Shown: positions 47,066-55,740 of the stretch, in pieces
Layout: each line of letters opens with the position of its first letter
Numbering within the stretch: position 1 is the stretch's first letter
Assembly (NCBI GenBank): GCA_021732745.1
Contig: JAKFUK010000001.1
Span: 384,931 to 448,930, forward strand
Source: Nevskia sp.
Lineage (GTDB): Bacteria; Pseudomonadota; Gammaproteobacteria; Nevskiales; Nevskiaceae
Direction of reading: 5' to 3'
Length of the DNA stretch: 64,000 nt
The notes under the pieces: model-generated
Told to the model about the DNA's origin: nothing
Databases searched by the model: none
What the model saw: only the letters and a program-made list of their open reading frames with translations
Position numbers and translations under genes: made by a program

Positions 47066-49336
47066 ATGTCGCATCGCGTGTCGAGCTGGGGTCGTGGCCG
47101 GATGGCCATTCGGACGGCCATTCTGATGATGGCGGGCGCAGCGCCGGCCGCCTTCGCGCAGCAAGCGCCGGTCGAACCGGAAGCGGCCAAGGCCGGCAGC
47201 GATCCGACCCAGCTCGAAGCGGTCACGGTGACCGCCGAGCGCCGCCGCGAAAACATTCGCGACGTGCCGATTTCGGTGTCGACGCTGTCCGATGAAAATC
47301 TCGCCGTGTTCGTCTCCAACGGCCAGGACGTGCGCCTGCTCGCCGCCCGCGTGCCCAGCCTGAACATCGAATCCTCGTTCGGCCGCGCCTTTCCGCGCTT
47401 CTACATTCGCGGCTACGGCAATACCGATTTCGACTTGAATGCCTCACAACCGGTGTCGCTGATCTATGACGACGTGGTGCTGGAAAGCCCGCTGCTGAAG
47501 GGTTTCCCGATCTTCGACCTGGCTCAGATCGAAGTCGCGCGCGGCCCGCAGGGCACGCTGTTCGGGCGCAACACGCCCGCCGGCGTGGTCAAGTTCGATT
47601 CGGCCAAGCCCAGCTTCAACCGCGAGGGCTATGTCAGCACTTCGCTCAGCAGCTACCTGACCACCAACTTCGAAGGCGCGATCAACTTGCCGCTGAGCAA
47701 GGAATGGGCGATCCGAGCCTCCGGCCTGTTCCAGCGCCGCAGCGATTTCGTCGACAACCAGTTCACCGGCATCAACAACAACCTGGAAGGCTACAACGAA
47801 GGTGCCGTGCGCCTGCAGGCGCTGTACCAGCCGTCGAAGGATTTCAGCGCGCTGTTCAACCTTCACACCCGCCAGCTCGACGGCACCGCGCGGGTGTTCC
47901 GCGCCAACATCATCGAGCCGGGCACCAACGATCTGGTCGACGGCTTCCGGCGCAGCGAAGTGTCGCAGGACGGCCGCAACGAGCAGGATCTGCACGGCAC
48001 CGGTGGCAGCGTGCGCCTGCGCTGGAATGTCGGCGACTACAGCCTGCATTCGATTTCCGGCTACGAGCATGTGGTGTCCTACAGCCGTGGCGACATCGAC
48101 GGCGGCTTCGGCGCCAGCTTTGCCCCGCCCTTCGGCCCCGGCTTCATTCCGTTCCCAGCCGAATCCGCCGACGGCCTGCCCAAGCACCAGCAGCTGACCC
48201 AGGAATTCCGCGTTGAATCCAACTACAGCGGCCCGCTGAACTTCCAGGGCGGCCTGTACTACTTCTTCGAAGACATCACCATCGACAGCTTCAACTTCGA
48301 CACCCTGGCCGGCGGCGTGCAGAACGGTTACGCGGTGCAGGAGCAGCAGAACAACGCCGCCGCCGTGTTCGGCTCGGTTACCTTTGAATTGACGCCGGAC
48401 TTCAAGCTTCGCGGCGGCCTGCGCTACACCGTCGACAACAAGAATTTCGTCGCCGAGCAGTTGCAGTCGCCGATCGGCGCGCCGCCGACCGGCGAGCTGT
48501 ATGCCAACCCGGACGACACTGATCTCAGCTGGGATGTCAGCGGCACCTACAAGCTGACGCCGACGATCAGCGCCTACGCCCGCGTTGCTCGCGGCTTCCG
48601 CGCCCCCTCGGTGCAGGGCCGCCTGCTGTTCGGCTCGACCCTGTCGGTGGCCCGCTCGGAAACCGTGCTGTCCTACGAAACCGGCATCAAGGCTGACCTC
48701 TTCGACAAGCGCGCGCGCATCGCCTTCAACCTGTTCCGTTCGGAAGTCGATGACCAGCAGCTCACTGCCGTTGGCGGTGCCGCCAACTTCAACTCCCTGC
48801 TGAACGCCGATCAGGCGCTGCTGCAAGGTGCGGAGCTTGATTTCAAGGCGATTCTGGCCAAGAACCTGCTGCTGACCTTGGGCGCCAGCTACAACTACAC
48901 CGAGATTCGCGACGCAGGCCTGGCCGTCGCGCCCTGCGGCAGCGGCTGCACCGTGCTCGACGCCCCGGGCACCAACCCCGGCACGGTGGTGATCGATGGC
49001 AACTCGCTGCCGCAAGCACCGAAAGTCACCGGCAACTTCACCCTGCGCTACGGCGTGCCGGTGGGCGCTGGCGAAGCCTTCGCGCTGACCGACTGGGCCT
49101 ACCGCAGCACCGTCAATTTCTTCCTGTACGAGTCGGTGGAATATCGCGGCAAGGCGCTGCTGGAAGGCGGCCTGCGCGCCGGCTACCTCTGGGGCGACGG
49201 CCGCTACGAACTCGCCGCCTTCGCGCGCAACATCACCGGCACCACGCGCGTGGTCGGCGGCATCGACTTCAACAACCTGACCGGCTTCGTCAACGAGCCG
49301 CGTCTGTTCGGAGCGCAGTTCAAGGCCAGCTTCTGA
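47066..49336 (+). CDS. TonB-dependent outer-membrane receptor
   Basis: A 756-aa beta-barrel importer. The ATG at 47066 follows GGGGGTTC and begins a signal peptide ending near AAPAAFAQQ. A TonB-box-like LEAVTVTAERR precedes the plug (NIRDVPISVSTLSDENLAVF, FYIRGYGNTDFD, IEVARGPQGTLFGRNTPAGVV). The barrel shows alternating strands and ends in PRLFGAQFKASF with the C-terminal Phe needed for insertion. The plug pattern (PQGTLFGRN) is that of the large IroN/FyuA-like receptor family common in Sphingomonas and Xanthomonas for carbohydrates, siderophores or steroids; the ligand cannot be told. A TonB-like gene follows. Confidence 0.94.
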   Translation: MSHRVSSWGRGRMAIRTAILMMAGAAPAAFAQQAPVEPEAAKAGSDPTQLEAVTVTAERRRENIRDVPISVSTLSDENLAVFVSNGQDVRLLAARVPSLNIESSFGRAFPRFYIRGYGNTDFDLNASQPVSLIYDDVVLESPLLKGFPIFDLAQIEVARGPQGTLFGRNTPAGVVKFDSAKPSFNREGYVSTSLSSYLTTNFEGAINLPLSKEWAIRASGLFQRRSDFVDNQFTGINNNLEGYNEGAVRLQALYQPSKDFSALFNLHTRQLDGTARVFRANIIEPGTNDLVDGFRRSEVSQDGRNEQDLHGTGGSVRLRWNVGDYSLHSISGYEHVVSYSRGDIDGGFGASFAPPFGPGFIPFPAESADGLPKHQQLTQEFRVESNYSGPLNFQGGLYYFFEDITIDSFNFDTLAGGVQNGYAVQEQQNNAAAVFGSVTFELTPDFKLRGGLRYTVDNKNFVAEQLQSPIGAPPTGELYANPDDTDLSWDVSGTYKLTPTISAYARVARGFRAPSVQGRLLFGSTLSVARSETVLSYETGIKADLFDKRARIAFNLFRSEVDDQQLTAVGGAANFNSLLNADQALLQGAELDFKAILAKNLLLTLGASYNYTEIRDAGLAVAPCGSGCTVLDAPGTNPGTVVIDGNSLPQAPKVTGNFTLRYGVPVGAGEAFALTDWAYRSTVNFFLYESVEYRGKALLEGGLRAGYLWGDGRYELAAFARNITGTTRVVGGIDFNNLTGFVNEPRLFGAQFKASF

Positions 49337-49388
49337 AGCCGTAGCGCCGTCCTGCGCGAGCAAGGCGGCGGTGTTGGCGGGTGCTTGA

Positions 49389-49434
49389 AGAAAGGCAGGT
49401 CGGCAATCCCTTGTCGACCTGCCTTTTGTTTTTC
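49389..49434 (+). terminator. Rho-independent terminator after TonB receptor
   Basis: An 11-bp perfect stem AAGGCAGGTCG / CGACCTGCCTT (49392-49402, 49415-49425) with a 12-base loop, followed by TTTGTTTTT. It lies 55 bp after the receptor stop. Its inner sequence GGTCGGCAATCCCTTG resembles part of the repeat element at 40740. Confidence 0.88.
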
Positions 49435-49529
49435 GCCGCGTCGTTCCCTGCAACCGCCGATTCTTTGCGTGAGAATCGCGTCACTCGATGGCTCCGCCGC
49501 GCAGTCAAGCCGAGCCATCCAACCTTTTC

Positions 49530-50132
49530 ATGAGTTCCGATCCGATGCGTCTGTCCGCCGTCACCGCAGTTCCGAGTCTGGTCCTGAGCCTGGCTTTCTT
49601 CATCGCTTCGAGCGCCAGCGCCGCCACCGCGCCTGCGCCGCCGGCTGCCAGCGGCAGCCAGGCACAAGCCGCCGGCCTGCCGCGTATCGGCACCCGCTTC
49701 GTGCCCGGTCAGACCGAGCCGGTCAGCGTGCCGGTCGACAAGCGATGGGAAGAGCTGCTGACCAGCCAGCAAGCGCTGTTCAAGCGCTCCTGGTACGACG
49801 ACATGCCGGAAGCCGATGAACCGCCGTATCCGCTGGAAGGCCCATCGAGCCTGTTCGCCGACATCGTCAAGGTACAGAACGCTGCCAACATCTCCGGCAA
49901 CCTGTACGCCACCGTCCTGGTCGATGAAACCGGCAAGGCCACCCAGGTCAGCTTCCACGAGATTCCCAACGAAGCACTCAAGGACGTGCTGGCCTTCGTG
50001 TTGCTGAAGCCCGCCTTCAAACCCGCGAAGTGCGGTGGCAAGCCTTGCGCGATGGAATATCCGGTGACGGCCAGTTTTGCGCGGCGTGAGCCGGCACCGG
50101 TGCCTGTTACGCCGCCTGTGGCGGGCCCGTGA
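49530..50132 (+). CDS. TonB-like energy-transducer domain protein, exported
   Basis: A protein of about 200 aa (ATG 49530 or 49545) with a signal peptide (AVTAVPSLVLSLAFFIASSASAA), a short Ala/Pro linker and a domain LYATVLVDETGKATQVSFHE ... LKDVLAFVLLKPAFKPAKCGGKPCAMEYPVTASF that has the TonB C-terminal pattern. Unlike true TonB it has a cleavable signal and no Pro/Lys spacer, so it may be a periplasmic partner instead of a transducer anchored in the membrane. Two Cys (KCGGKPC) are at the end of the domain. The terminator between it and the receptor suggests separate transcription. Confidence 0.78.
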   Translation: MSSDPMRLSAVTAVPSLVLSLAFFIASSASAATAPAPPAASGSQAQAAGLPRIGTRFVPGQTEPVSVPVDKRWEELLTSQQALFKRSWYDDMPEADEPPYPLEGPSSLFADIVKVQNAANISGNLYATVLVDETGKATQVSFHEIPNEALKDVLAFVLLKPAFKPAKCGGKPCAMEYPVTASFARREPAPVPVTPPVAGP

Positions 50133-50419
50133 GGCGTAGGGGTGGTGGCGTGCGCTTCGTGTGCTTGCTGCTACTGCGATAAGGCAGAGTTGCCTTGATT
50201 GACGGGGATAGGCGGCGAACGAGTTTGCGTAACGTGATTGCGGATACTGGAGGTGTCACCGTAACTTCGCGCTACACGCAATCGGCTCATTACCACCTTT
50301 CGCCGTACAGCACTTGTATGTTCAGCAATAACTAAGCGATCAACTGTAACCTTGCTAGCCACTTCAGTTTGTCATTCGTAACAATTCTAAAAAAACTGCT
50401 ACATAGCATGGAGGGAACC

Positions 50420-51418
50420 ATGGCTGCCAACCTTATCGACGAACACTCGATCGTTGCAACACCGTCAGTTCTAGCATTCAGCGCAACGAATCTGGATGTC
50501 AGGCAATTAGCAGATAATTTTTATGCAAGAGTCCAAGGTGAAAAGGCAGAGGCCTTCATGCGGCTGACTCATATTCTCCACGTACTGCCAACGAATCTGC
50601 ATTCCACATTTCGGCGGATAATCTCCTCGAAACTGACTTGGCAGACTCGCGCATTGCTCAATTGCACCCCCGAAGGTCGTGCAATGTTGCTTCGACAAAT
50701 GATCGACGCGGCAAGTGTACCGATGGCTCCGACGCTGCCTTTCCTGACACCAGCACTCGCTCACGACTTTTTTGGCAGTCTGGTTCAGGAACGTGGATCT
50801 CACGCAGCGCGGAAAGCTCTGAACTCCGGGGAGCCTCTGCTTGTGGCACTGCGTCGCGAATCGTCAACGCTACGAAATAACGGACAAGGTTCGTATGACG
50901 ATCAAGTTGCAGTTTTACGCGGCGTCGGAAAAGCACGCTCGGCGCGAGTTTTCCCGATCTGTACTGAGCCAGGAGCACAATATTCGCAGCGTTCAGCCCC
51001 GAAGGGAACTGGACGAGTTGATGCCCGATATGCCCATGTCAGACATCGAAAAGCTGACGGCATCGATATCAACAAGGACGGAATTAAAGACGCAGGTCGC
51101 CTGATCGCCGGCGCCTACGAATACTTTGAGAAAGTCGGGGGCTTTTTGGGTGGCCGGGCCTTCAGGGTAAGGATCACGCAGGTTGTCGAACGAGATACGA
51201 ATGGTGACGGACGCTTCACGAAATCCGATCCCGACCGGATAGATAGCACAGGTGCCGGAACGACGATGTATATCCATCGTGGAGGTGCATTGGGCAAGAA
51301 CCTTGAAAATACTTGGTCAGCCGGCTGCCAAACAGTACCTACGAATGTATACCCGCACTTCCTTGGAGAACTTGGATCGAGTCGCCGCTTTTTCTACGTC
51401 TTGATCAACGCTCGGTGA
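50420..51418 (+). CDS. Unknown protein with EF-hand-like loops and C-terminal SxGC (L,D-transpeptidase-like) motif
   Basis: The ATG at 50420 has GGAGG six bases upstream; 332 aa. No signal peptide is seen. The N-terminal 150 residues are helical without known motif (RLTHILHVLPTNLHSTFRRI). The second half has DGIDINKDGIKDAG and RDTNGDGRFTKSDPDR, two loops of the DxNxDG calcium type, then MYIHRGGALGKNLENTWSAGCQTVP, where His and SAGCQ follow the order of the His and SxGC nucleophile of YkuD L,D-transpeptidases. A peptidoglycan-acting enzyme or toxin is a reasonable guess. Base composition is clearly less GC-rich than flanking genes. The next gene starts 4 bp after its stop. Confidence 0.75.
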   Translation: MAANLIDEHSIVATPSVLAFSATNLDVRQLADNFYARVQGEKAEAFMRLTHILHVLPTNLHSTFRRIISSKLTWQTRALLNCTPEGRAMLLRQMIDAASVPMAPTLPFLTPALAHDFFGSLVQERGSHAARKALNSGEPLLVALRRESSTLRNNGQGSYDDQVAVLRGVGKARSARVFPICTEPGAQYSQRSAPKGTGRVDARYAHVRHRKADGIDINKDGIKDAGRLIAGAYEYFEKVGGFLGGRAFRVRITQVVERDTNGDGRFTKSDPDRIDSTGAGTTMYIHRGGALGKNLENTWSAGCQTVPTNVYPHFLGELGSSRRFFYVLINAR

Positions 51419-51422
51419 TGCA

Positions 51423-52136
51423 ATGAATTCAGCTTTCAGGAGTAGCGTGCTGTTGGCCATTCTTTTGCCGATCGGCTGCTCGGGCGAGACACCTCATGCC
51501 GTGCCCACGGTAGCTTCCGAGTCATCCACACTGATTCCGGCAGCCGCCTCTGAGTGCTCTTTCGGTGCATTCGTGCAAGAAACTGATCCGGCCGGCCTCA
51601 ATGTCAGGAGCGGGCCGTCAATTGAAGCGACGATCATTGGCACGCTACCGCCTGGCAAGGCTGTCGGCGACCCCGATGGCTTCAAGGTAATGATCGAAGT
51701 ATTGATCCTGGGCAGCACGAATGGCTGGTTCCGCGTCGCCAATGCGCGAGACAACCCGGAACTGAGTGGTCAACGGGAGCGCTCCGTGTTCAGCGGTGAA
51801 GGCTGGGTCAGCGGCCGCAAGCTGACAGTTAAATCACAAGCTGCGACGGGTCATGCTTCGCCGAATGCTGAATCATCGGTAGTGCTTCGCTCTCGCGATG
51901 GCAGCGGCTTCGATAACGACACGATGGTACGTGCCGGTCAACTGATCGCCTGTAAGGCTGACTGGGCGCTAGTGGAATTTTCCGATGAAGCCTTGTCGGA
52001 CGACGTCCGCGAATCGCTGATCATCTCCGGCGCTGCACGAACTGGCTCATCGAAACGCAACTTCCGGGCTTGGCTCAACCAGATCTGCTCCCTCCAGGAG
52101 ACGAGTTGTGATGGGCTCGCTACGCAGCTTGAATGA
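51423..52136 (+). CDS. SH3-domain lipoprotein
   Basis: A 237-aa lipoprotein: the signal MNSAFRSSVLLAILLPIGCS ends in the lipobox LPIGC. Residues 50-125 form a bacterial SH3 domain (QETDPAGLNVRSGPSIEATI ... WFRVANARD ... EGWVSGRKLTV), a module that binds peptidoglycan peptides. The C-terminal part carries four Cys (QLIACKADW, NQICSLQETSCDG), probably disulphide-bonded. It is 4 bp behind the SxGC-motif gene and shares its low GC, so the two were acquired and are expressed together. By analogy with effector-immunity pairs it may protect the periplasm, but this is inference. Confidence 0.82.
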   Translation: MNSAFRSSVLLAILLPIGCSGETPHAVPTVASESSTLIPAAASECSFGAFVQETDPAGLNVRSGPSIEATIIGTLPPGKAVGDPDGFKVMIEVLILGSTNGWFRVANARDNPELSGQRERSVFSGEGWVSGRKLTVKSQAATGHASPNAESSVVLRSRDGSGFDNDTMVRAGQLIACKADWALVEFSDEALSDDVRESLIISGAARTGSSKRNFRAWLNQICSLQETSCDGLATQLE

Positions 52137-52162
52137 GCTCGAGGCCGCTTGATCGAAGAGCC

Positions 52163-52218
52163 GGAATTACGGCGACACCTTACTAATTCCGGAATTACGG
52201 CGACACCTTACTAATTCC
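52163..52218. repeat. Two tandem copies of a 28-bp palindrome-ended repeat
   Basis: Units 52163-52190 and 52191-52218 are identical. Each begins GGAATTA and ends TAATTCC, so each can form a hairpin with a 14-base middle (CGGCGACACCTTAC). I associate this sequence type with intergenic repeats near REP-associated transposases, but no transposase is present here. Confidence 0.85.
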
Positions 52219-52340
52219 CCAATTCGCGAAAGGACGAGATTCTGTTCGAGCCGTTTGGGTCGTCTGGCCGCATTGAATTTTTTCGCGCTATCGCGCGAAT
52301 GATCTTCTTTGGGGCGCAAAGAAAGCGAGTAGCCCGGATG

Positions 52341-53108
52341 TCACCGGCCCGGCAGCAGCCCGACCGGGTCCAGCGGCCGGCCGCGGTCGCGGATCTCGAA
52401 GTGCAGCAGCGGCTTGTTTTCCGGTCCCGCGCCCAGTTCGGCGATCGGCTGGCCGGGGCCGACGGTTTCGCCTTCTTCGACCAGCCGACGGCGGTTGTAG
52501 CCGTAGGCGGACAGGAACTGCTCGTCGTGCTTGATGATCACCAGTTCGCCGTAGCCTTTCAGCGCAGCACCGCTGTAGACCACCTTGCCGCCGCGCGCCG
52601 CGACGATCAGCTGGCCGGCCTCACCGGCGATGTCGATGCCCTTGTTGCCGCTGGCCCCGAAACTGCGCGCGAGCTTGCCGCGCGTCGGCCATTCCCAGCT
52701 TGCCGAGCCGCTGACGATGGCAATCGGCTCGGCTGCTGCCGGGCGTTTGGCGGCAATCACCGGCGACGATGGCTTTGCAGCAGCGACCGGTGGTGGCGCG
52801 ATGACGACGCCACCCGGCGGCGTCAGCCGTAATCGCTGGCCGAGCCTGATGGTGTAATCGCGGCCGATGCCGTTCCAGTCGGCAAGTTCGCGATAGTCGA
52901 GGTTGTTGCGGAAGGCAATCGAATACAGCGTGTCGCCCTTGGCGACGACATGGGTCTCGCCATACGTCGGCTTCGATCGCGTGACCGGGCTGGCACCGCG
53001 CGACACCGAGCGCCGTCCGGTTTCGCTGGCGCAGCCGACCAGCAGCAGCGCCGCTAGCAGCGCTGCTGCGAGCCCGCAGCTCAGGCGCGCTTTCGGAACA
53101 GGAACCAC
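52341..53108 (-). CDS. nlpD: Murein hydrolase activator NlpD
   Basis: Outer-membrane lipoprotein that activates the amidase AmiC at the septum. The 255-aa product (GTG at 53108, overlapping the DedA gene by 28 bp) has the lipobox LLLVGCAS, a LysM domain (HVVAKGDTLYSIAFRNNLDYRELADWNGI), and a LytM/M23 fold (GKLARSFGASGNKGIDIAGEAG ... KPLLHFEIRDRGRPLDP). The zinc ligands are lost: NKGIDIAG has Asn for the His, and LLHFE has Leu for the first His of HxH. That is the non-catalytic NlpD/EnvC type. rpoS, which usually follows nlpD, is not here. Confidence 0.93.
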   Translation of the reverse strand: MVPVPKARLSCGLAAALLAALLLVGCASETGRRSVSRGASPVTRSKPTYGETHVVAKGDTLYSIAFRNNLDYRELADWNGIGRDYTIRLGQRLRLTPPGGVVIAPPPVAAAKPSSPVIAAKRPAAAEPIAIVSGSASWEWPTRGKLARSFGASGNKGIDIAGEAGQLIVAARGGKVVYSGAALKGYGELVIIKHDEQFLSAYGYNRRRLVEEGETVGPGQPIAELGAGPENKPLLHFEIRDRGRPLDPVGLLPGR

Positions 53109-53677
53109 AGTCCACCCGCCGCCAGCAACACGACCACGGCCAGGGTCAGCTCATGGGTGTATTCGCTGATCACGCCGATCGCGGTTTCACCGAAGAAGTA
53201 ACCGGCGGCAACCAGCACGCCGCACCAGATCGTGGCACCGGCGAAGGTGATCAGCGCGAACGGGATGTAGGCCATGCCGAATACGCCCGGCGGCAGCGAG
53301 ATCAGGTGGCGCACCACCGGAATGAAGCGGCCGATGAAGGTCGCCTTGCGCGCGTTGCCAAGGAACATCGCTTCGGCTTCGTGATACTTCGCTTCGTTGA
53401 TCAAGAGGTACTTGCCGAAGCGCAGCAGGAAGGCACGGCCAACATGGCGGCCGAGCAGGTAATTCGCCGTGGCCCCGACCACCGAGCCGCTACCACCAGC
53501 GAGTGCCGCCAGAAAGGGATCCAGCGCCCCGCCCTTGGCCAGATAGCCGGCCGGAATCATCACCAGTTCCGAAGGCACGGGAAACAGGCTCGATTCCAGC
53601 GCCATCAGGACGAAAATCTCGACGTAGCCGAGCTGGGCAACCCAGTCGGCGATCCAGTGCTTGAAGGCTTCAATCAT
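53081..53677 (-). CDS. DedA/SNARE-associated family membrane protein (YqaA/DedA-like)
   Basis: Inner-membrane protein of 198 aa in the DedA superfamily, thought to act as undecaprenyl-phosphate or phospholipid flippases. Features: ESSLFPVPSELVMIPAGYLAKGG (the re-entrant E...P..E segment), GSVVGATANYLLGRHVGRAFLLR, and the signature FIGRFIPVVRHLISLPPGVFGM with the conserved Arg residues (GRxxPxxRxxxxxPAG pattern, here PPG). C-terminal helix AVVVLLAAGGLWFLF. It sits between pcm and nlpD; together with surE these form one operon. Confidence 0.93.
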   Translation of the reverse strand: MIEAFKHWIADWVAQLGYVEIFVLMALESSLFPVPSELVMIPAGYLAKGGALDPFLAALAGGSGSVVGATANYLLGRHVGRAFLLRFGKYLLINEAKYHEAEAMFLGNARKATFIGRFIPVVRHLISLPPGVFGMAYIPFALITFAGATIWCGVLVAAGYFFGETAIGVISEYTHELTLAVVVLLAAGGLWFLFRKRA

Positions 53678-53689
53678 CGTGATGGTTTC

Positions 53690-54370
53690 TCAGGCGCGGC
53701 CTTCGAGCAGCGGCACGAAGCTGACGGTGGCGAGGTCGGTGGCGTTGAAACGGGTTCCGCTGCGATCGACCGCGCGCAGCATCTGGTTGTTCGGCGGGCC
53801 GACCGGAATCACCAGCCGTCCGCCCGGCGCCAGCTGTTCGAGCAGCGCGCGCGGCACTTCCACAGCCGCAGCGGTGACGATGATCGCGTCATACGGCCCG
53901 TGCGCATCCCAGCCAAGCGTGCCATCGGCGTAGCCGAAATGGATGTTGCGATAGCCGAGCCCCGCCAGCCGCTTGCGCGCGGCTTCCGACAGCACTTTCA
54001 GCCGTTCCACCGAATAGACGCGCTCGATCAGCTCGGCCAGCACGGCGGTCTGGTAACCGCTGCCGGTGCCGATTTCCAGCGCCCGCTTGCGAGCACCGGT
54101 TTCGCTGGACGGCTCGATCAGCGCCTGGCTCATCAGGCCGACGACCACCGGCTGCGACAGGGTCTGTGCCTGCCCGATCGGCAGCGGCCGGTTGCGGTAG
54201 GCCTCGCCCCGCCAGGCTTCTTCGACAAACTCGTGGCGCGGAATCTTCAGCATCGCGGCCAGCACGCGCTCGTCGGTGACGCCGTTCTTGCGCAGCTCGT
54301 CGACCATCCTGGCGCGACTGACCGGCGACGCCAGCCCGAGCCCGCGGCTGTGCGGGTGGTTGCCCACCAT
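53690..54370 (-). CDS. pcm: Protein-L-isoaspartate O-methyltransferase
   Basis: Repairs isoaspartyl damage in proteins using S-adenosylmethionine. The ATG at 54370 overlaps the surE stop (TGATG); 226 aa. Motifs: VLAAMLKIPRHEFVEEAWRG, YRNRPLPIGQAQTLSQPVVV (the PIGxGQTIS substrate motif, here PIGQAQTLS), motif I ALEIGTGSGYQTAVLAEL, VYSVERLKVL, and PYDAIIVTAAAVEVP. The Gln-Ala for Gly-Gln/Tyr-Gly variant in the substrate motif is seen in related Xanthomonas proteins. It follows surE in the conserved order. Confidence 0.95.
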   Translation of the reverse strand: MVGNHPHSRGLGLASPVSRARMVDELRKNGVTDERVLAAMLKIPRHEFVEEAWRGEAYRNRPLPIGQAQTLSQPVVVGLMSQALIEPSSETGARKRALEIGTGSGYQTAVLAELIERVYSVERLKVLSEAARKRLAGLGYRNIHFGYADGTLGWDAHGPYDAIIVTAAAVEVPRALLEQLAPGGRLVIPVGPPNNQMLRAVDRSGTRFNATDLATVSFVPLLEGRA

Positions 54371-55116
54371 CACAGCGCTTTCGCCCACTCGGTGAGCTTG
54401 CCCATGAGACTGTGCCGGGTCAGGTCGATCAGCAGCGGCGTGATCGACACGCGGTTGTGCTCGACGGCATGAAAATCGGTGCCCGGGCCGGCGTCGGCAC
54501 CGGGGCCGGCCGGGCCGATCCAGTAGATCGGCCGACCTCGCGGGTCCAGCGCTTCACCGACCGGCTCGGATTGCCGGCGATGGCCAAGCCGCGTCACCTC
54601 GAAGCCCTGCAAGTCTTCCCAGGGCACGTCCGGCACGTTGACATTGAGGATGGTCGGGCCGGCCAGGGGATTGCGCGCCAACTCGGCGAGGATCTGCATC
54701 ACCGCGCGGGCACCGGTGTCGTAATGCTTCGGGTTGTAGGCCGACATCGACACCGCGATCGCCGCCGTGCCCAGATAGCGGCCTTCCATGGCGGCGGCAA
54801 CGGTGCCGGAATACAGCGTGTCGTCGCCCAGATTCGGGCCGTTGTTGATGCCCGACACCACCATGTCCGGCTTTTCCGCCAGCAGGCTGGCCAACGCCAG
54901 ATGCACGCAATCGGTCGGCGTGCCATCGACACAGATCGTGCCGTCGGCATGACGGTGGATGCGCAGCGGCGTGAGGATGGTCAGCGAGTTCGAGGCGGCA
55001 CTGCGGTTGCGATCCGGGGCGACGATGTCGACCTGATGCTCGGCGCGCAGATGGCGCGCCATGGCCAGCAGGCCGGGGGCCGTGCAGCCGTCGTCGTTGG
55101 ACAGGAGTATCCGCAT
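54370..55116 (-). CDS. surE: 5'/3'-nucleotidase SurE
   Basis: Stationary-phase survival nucleotidase acting on nucleoside 5' and 3' monophosphates. The 248-aa protein has the metal site MRILLSNDDGCTAPGLLAM with the Asp pair, the segment VVSGINNGPNLGDDTLYSGTVAAAMEGR, and NVNVPDVPWEDLQGFEVTRLG. It heads the surE-pcm-DedA-nlpD operon and is divergent from the Smr gene, with 61 bp between the starts. Confidence 0.96.
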   Translation of the reverse strand: MRILLSNDDGCTAPGLLAMARHLRAEHQVDIVAPDRNRSAASNSLTILTPLRIHRHADGTICVDGTPTDCVHLALASLLAEKPDMVVSGINNGPNLGDDTLYSGTVAAAMEGRYLGTAAIAVSMSAYNPKHYDTGARAVMQILAELARNPLAGPTILNVNVPDVPWEDLQGFEVTRLGHRRQSEPVGEALDPRGRPIYWIGPAGPGADAGPGTDFHAVEHNRVSITPLLIDLTRHSLMGKLTEWAKAL

Positions 55117-55177
55117 GGGGGCAGTGTCGTGAGGGGCGAGGCTAGTTTACGTGTCGCCGGGCTATGATGCGGCGGCA

Positions 55178-55735
55178 ATGAACCGCCCTGAACCCGAACC
55201 CGCCGACGACGACGATTTCCGCTCGGCGATGGCCGGCGTGCAGCCGCGCGGGGCACTGAACCGGGTGCCGCCGCCGCAGAAAATGCCGCCGCCGCGCCCG
55301 CGTCAGGCCGAAGCCGACGAGCGTGCGGTGATGGCCGAACTCCTCGATTTCGGCATGTTCGAGCCGGAGCTGATCGAAAGCGGCGACAGCCTGATCTATC
55401 GCGGCCCCGGCCTTCAGGACAGCGTCTGGCGCAAGCTGCGACGCGGCAGTTACCGGGTGCGCGCCGAACTCGATCTGCACGGCATGAACCGCAGCGATGC
55501 CCACGAAGCGGTGTCGATGTTCCTGGCCGAATGCCAGTCGAAGGACGTGCGCTGCGTGCGCATCATCCACGGCAAGGGCAACCGCTCGCCGAACACCGGG
55601 CCGGTGATCAAGACCCTGCTCGACAGTTGGCTGCGCCGCCGCAGCGATGTGATCGCCTTCTGCTCCGCGCGCGCCCACGACGGCGGCACCGGTGCTGTCT
55701 ACGTACTGATGCGCGCCGCCTCGCTCGGCGGCTGA
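55178..55735 (+). CDS. Smr-domain endonuclease-like protein (SmrA/YdaL type)
   Basis: A 185-aa protein with a stand-alone Small MutS-Related domain, which in characterised members nicks branched DNA or cleaves RNA. Start at ATG 55178. The domain shows ELDLHGMNRSDAHEAVSMFL (the LDLHG motif), RIIHGKGNRSPNTGPVIKTLLDSWL (the HGxG motif) and GGTGAVYVLM. The first 80 residues are a disordered Pro-rich leader (PPPQKMPPPRPRQAEADE). The cyclase gene begins 5 bp after its stop, so they share a transcript. Confidence 0.92.
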   Translation: MNRPEPEPADDDDFRSAMAGVQPRGALNRVPPPQKMPPPRPRQAEADERAVMAELLDFGMFEPELIESGDSLIYRGPGLQDSVWRKLRRGSYRVRAELDLHGMNRSDAHEAVSMFLAECQSKDVRCVRIIHGKGNRSPNTGPVIKTLLDSWLRRRSDVIAFCSARAHDGGTGAVYVLMRAASLGG

Positions 55736-55740
55736 CGGCG

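Noticed and set aside
50171..50362. 63-aa minus-strand frame before the SxGC-motif gene
   Set aside because: No ribosome-binding site, no recognisable motif, and it lies in the likely promoter region of the low-GC unit.
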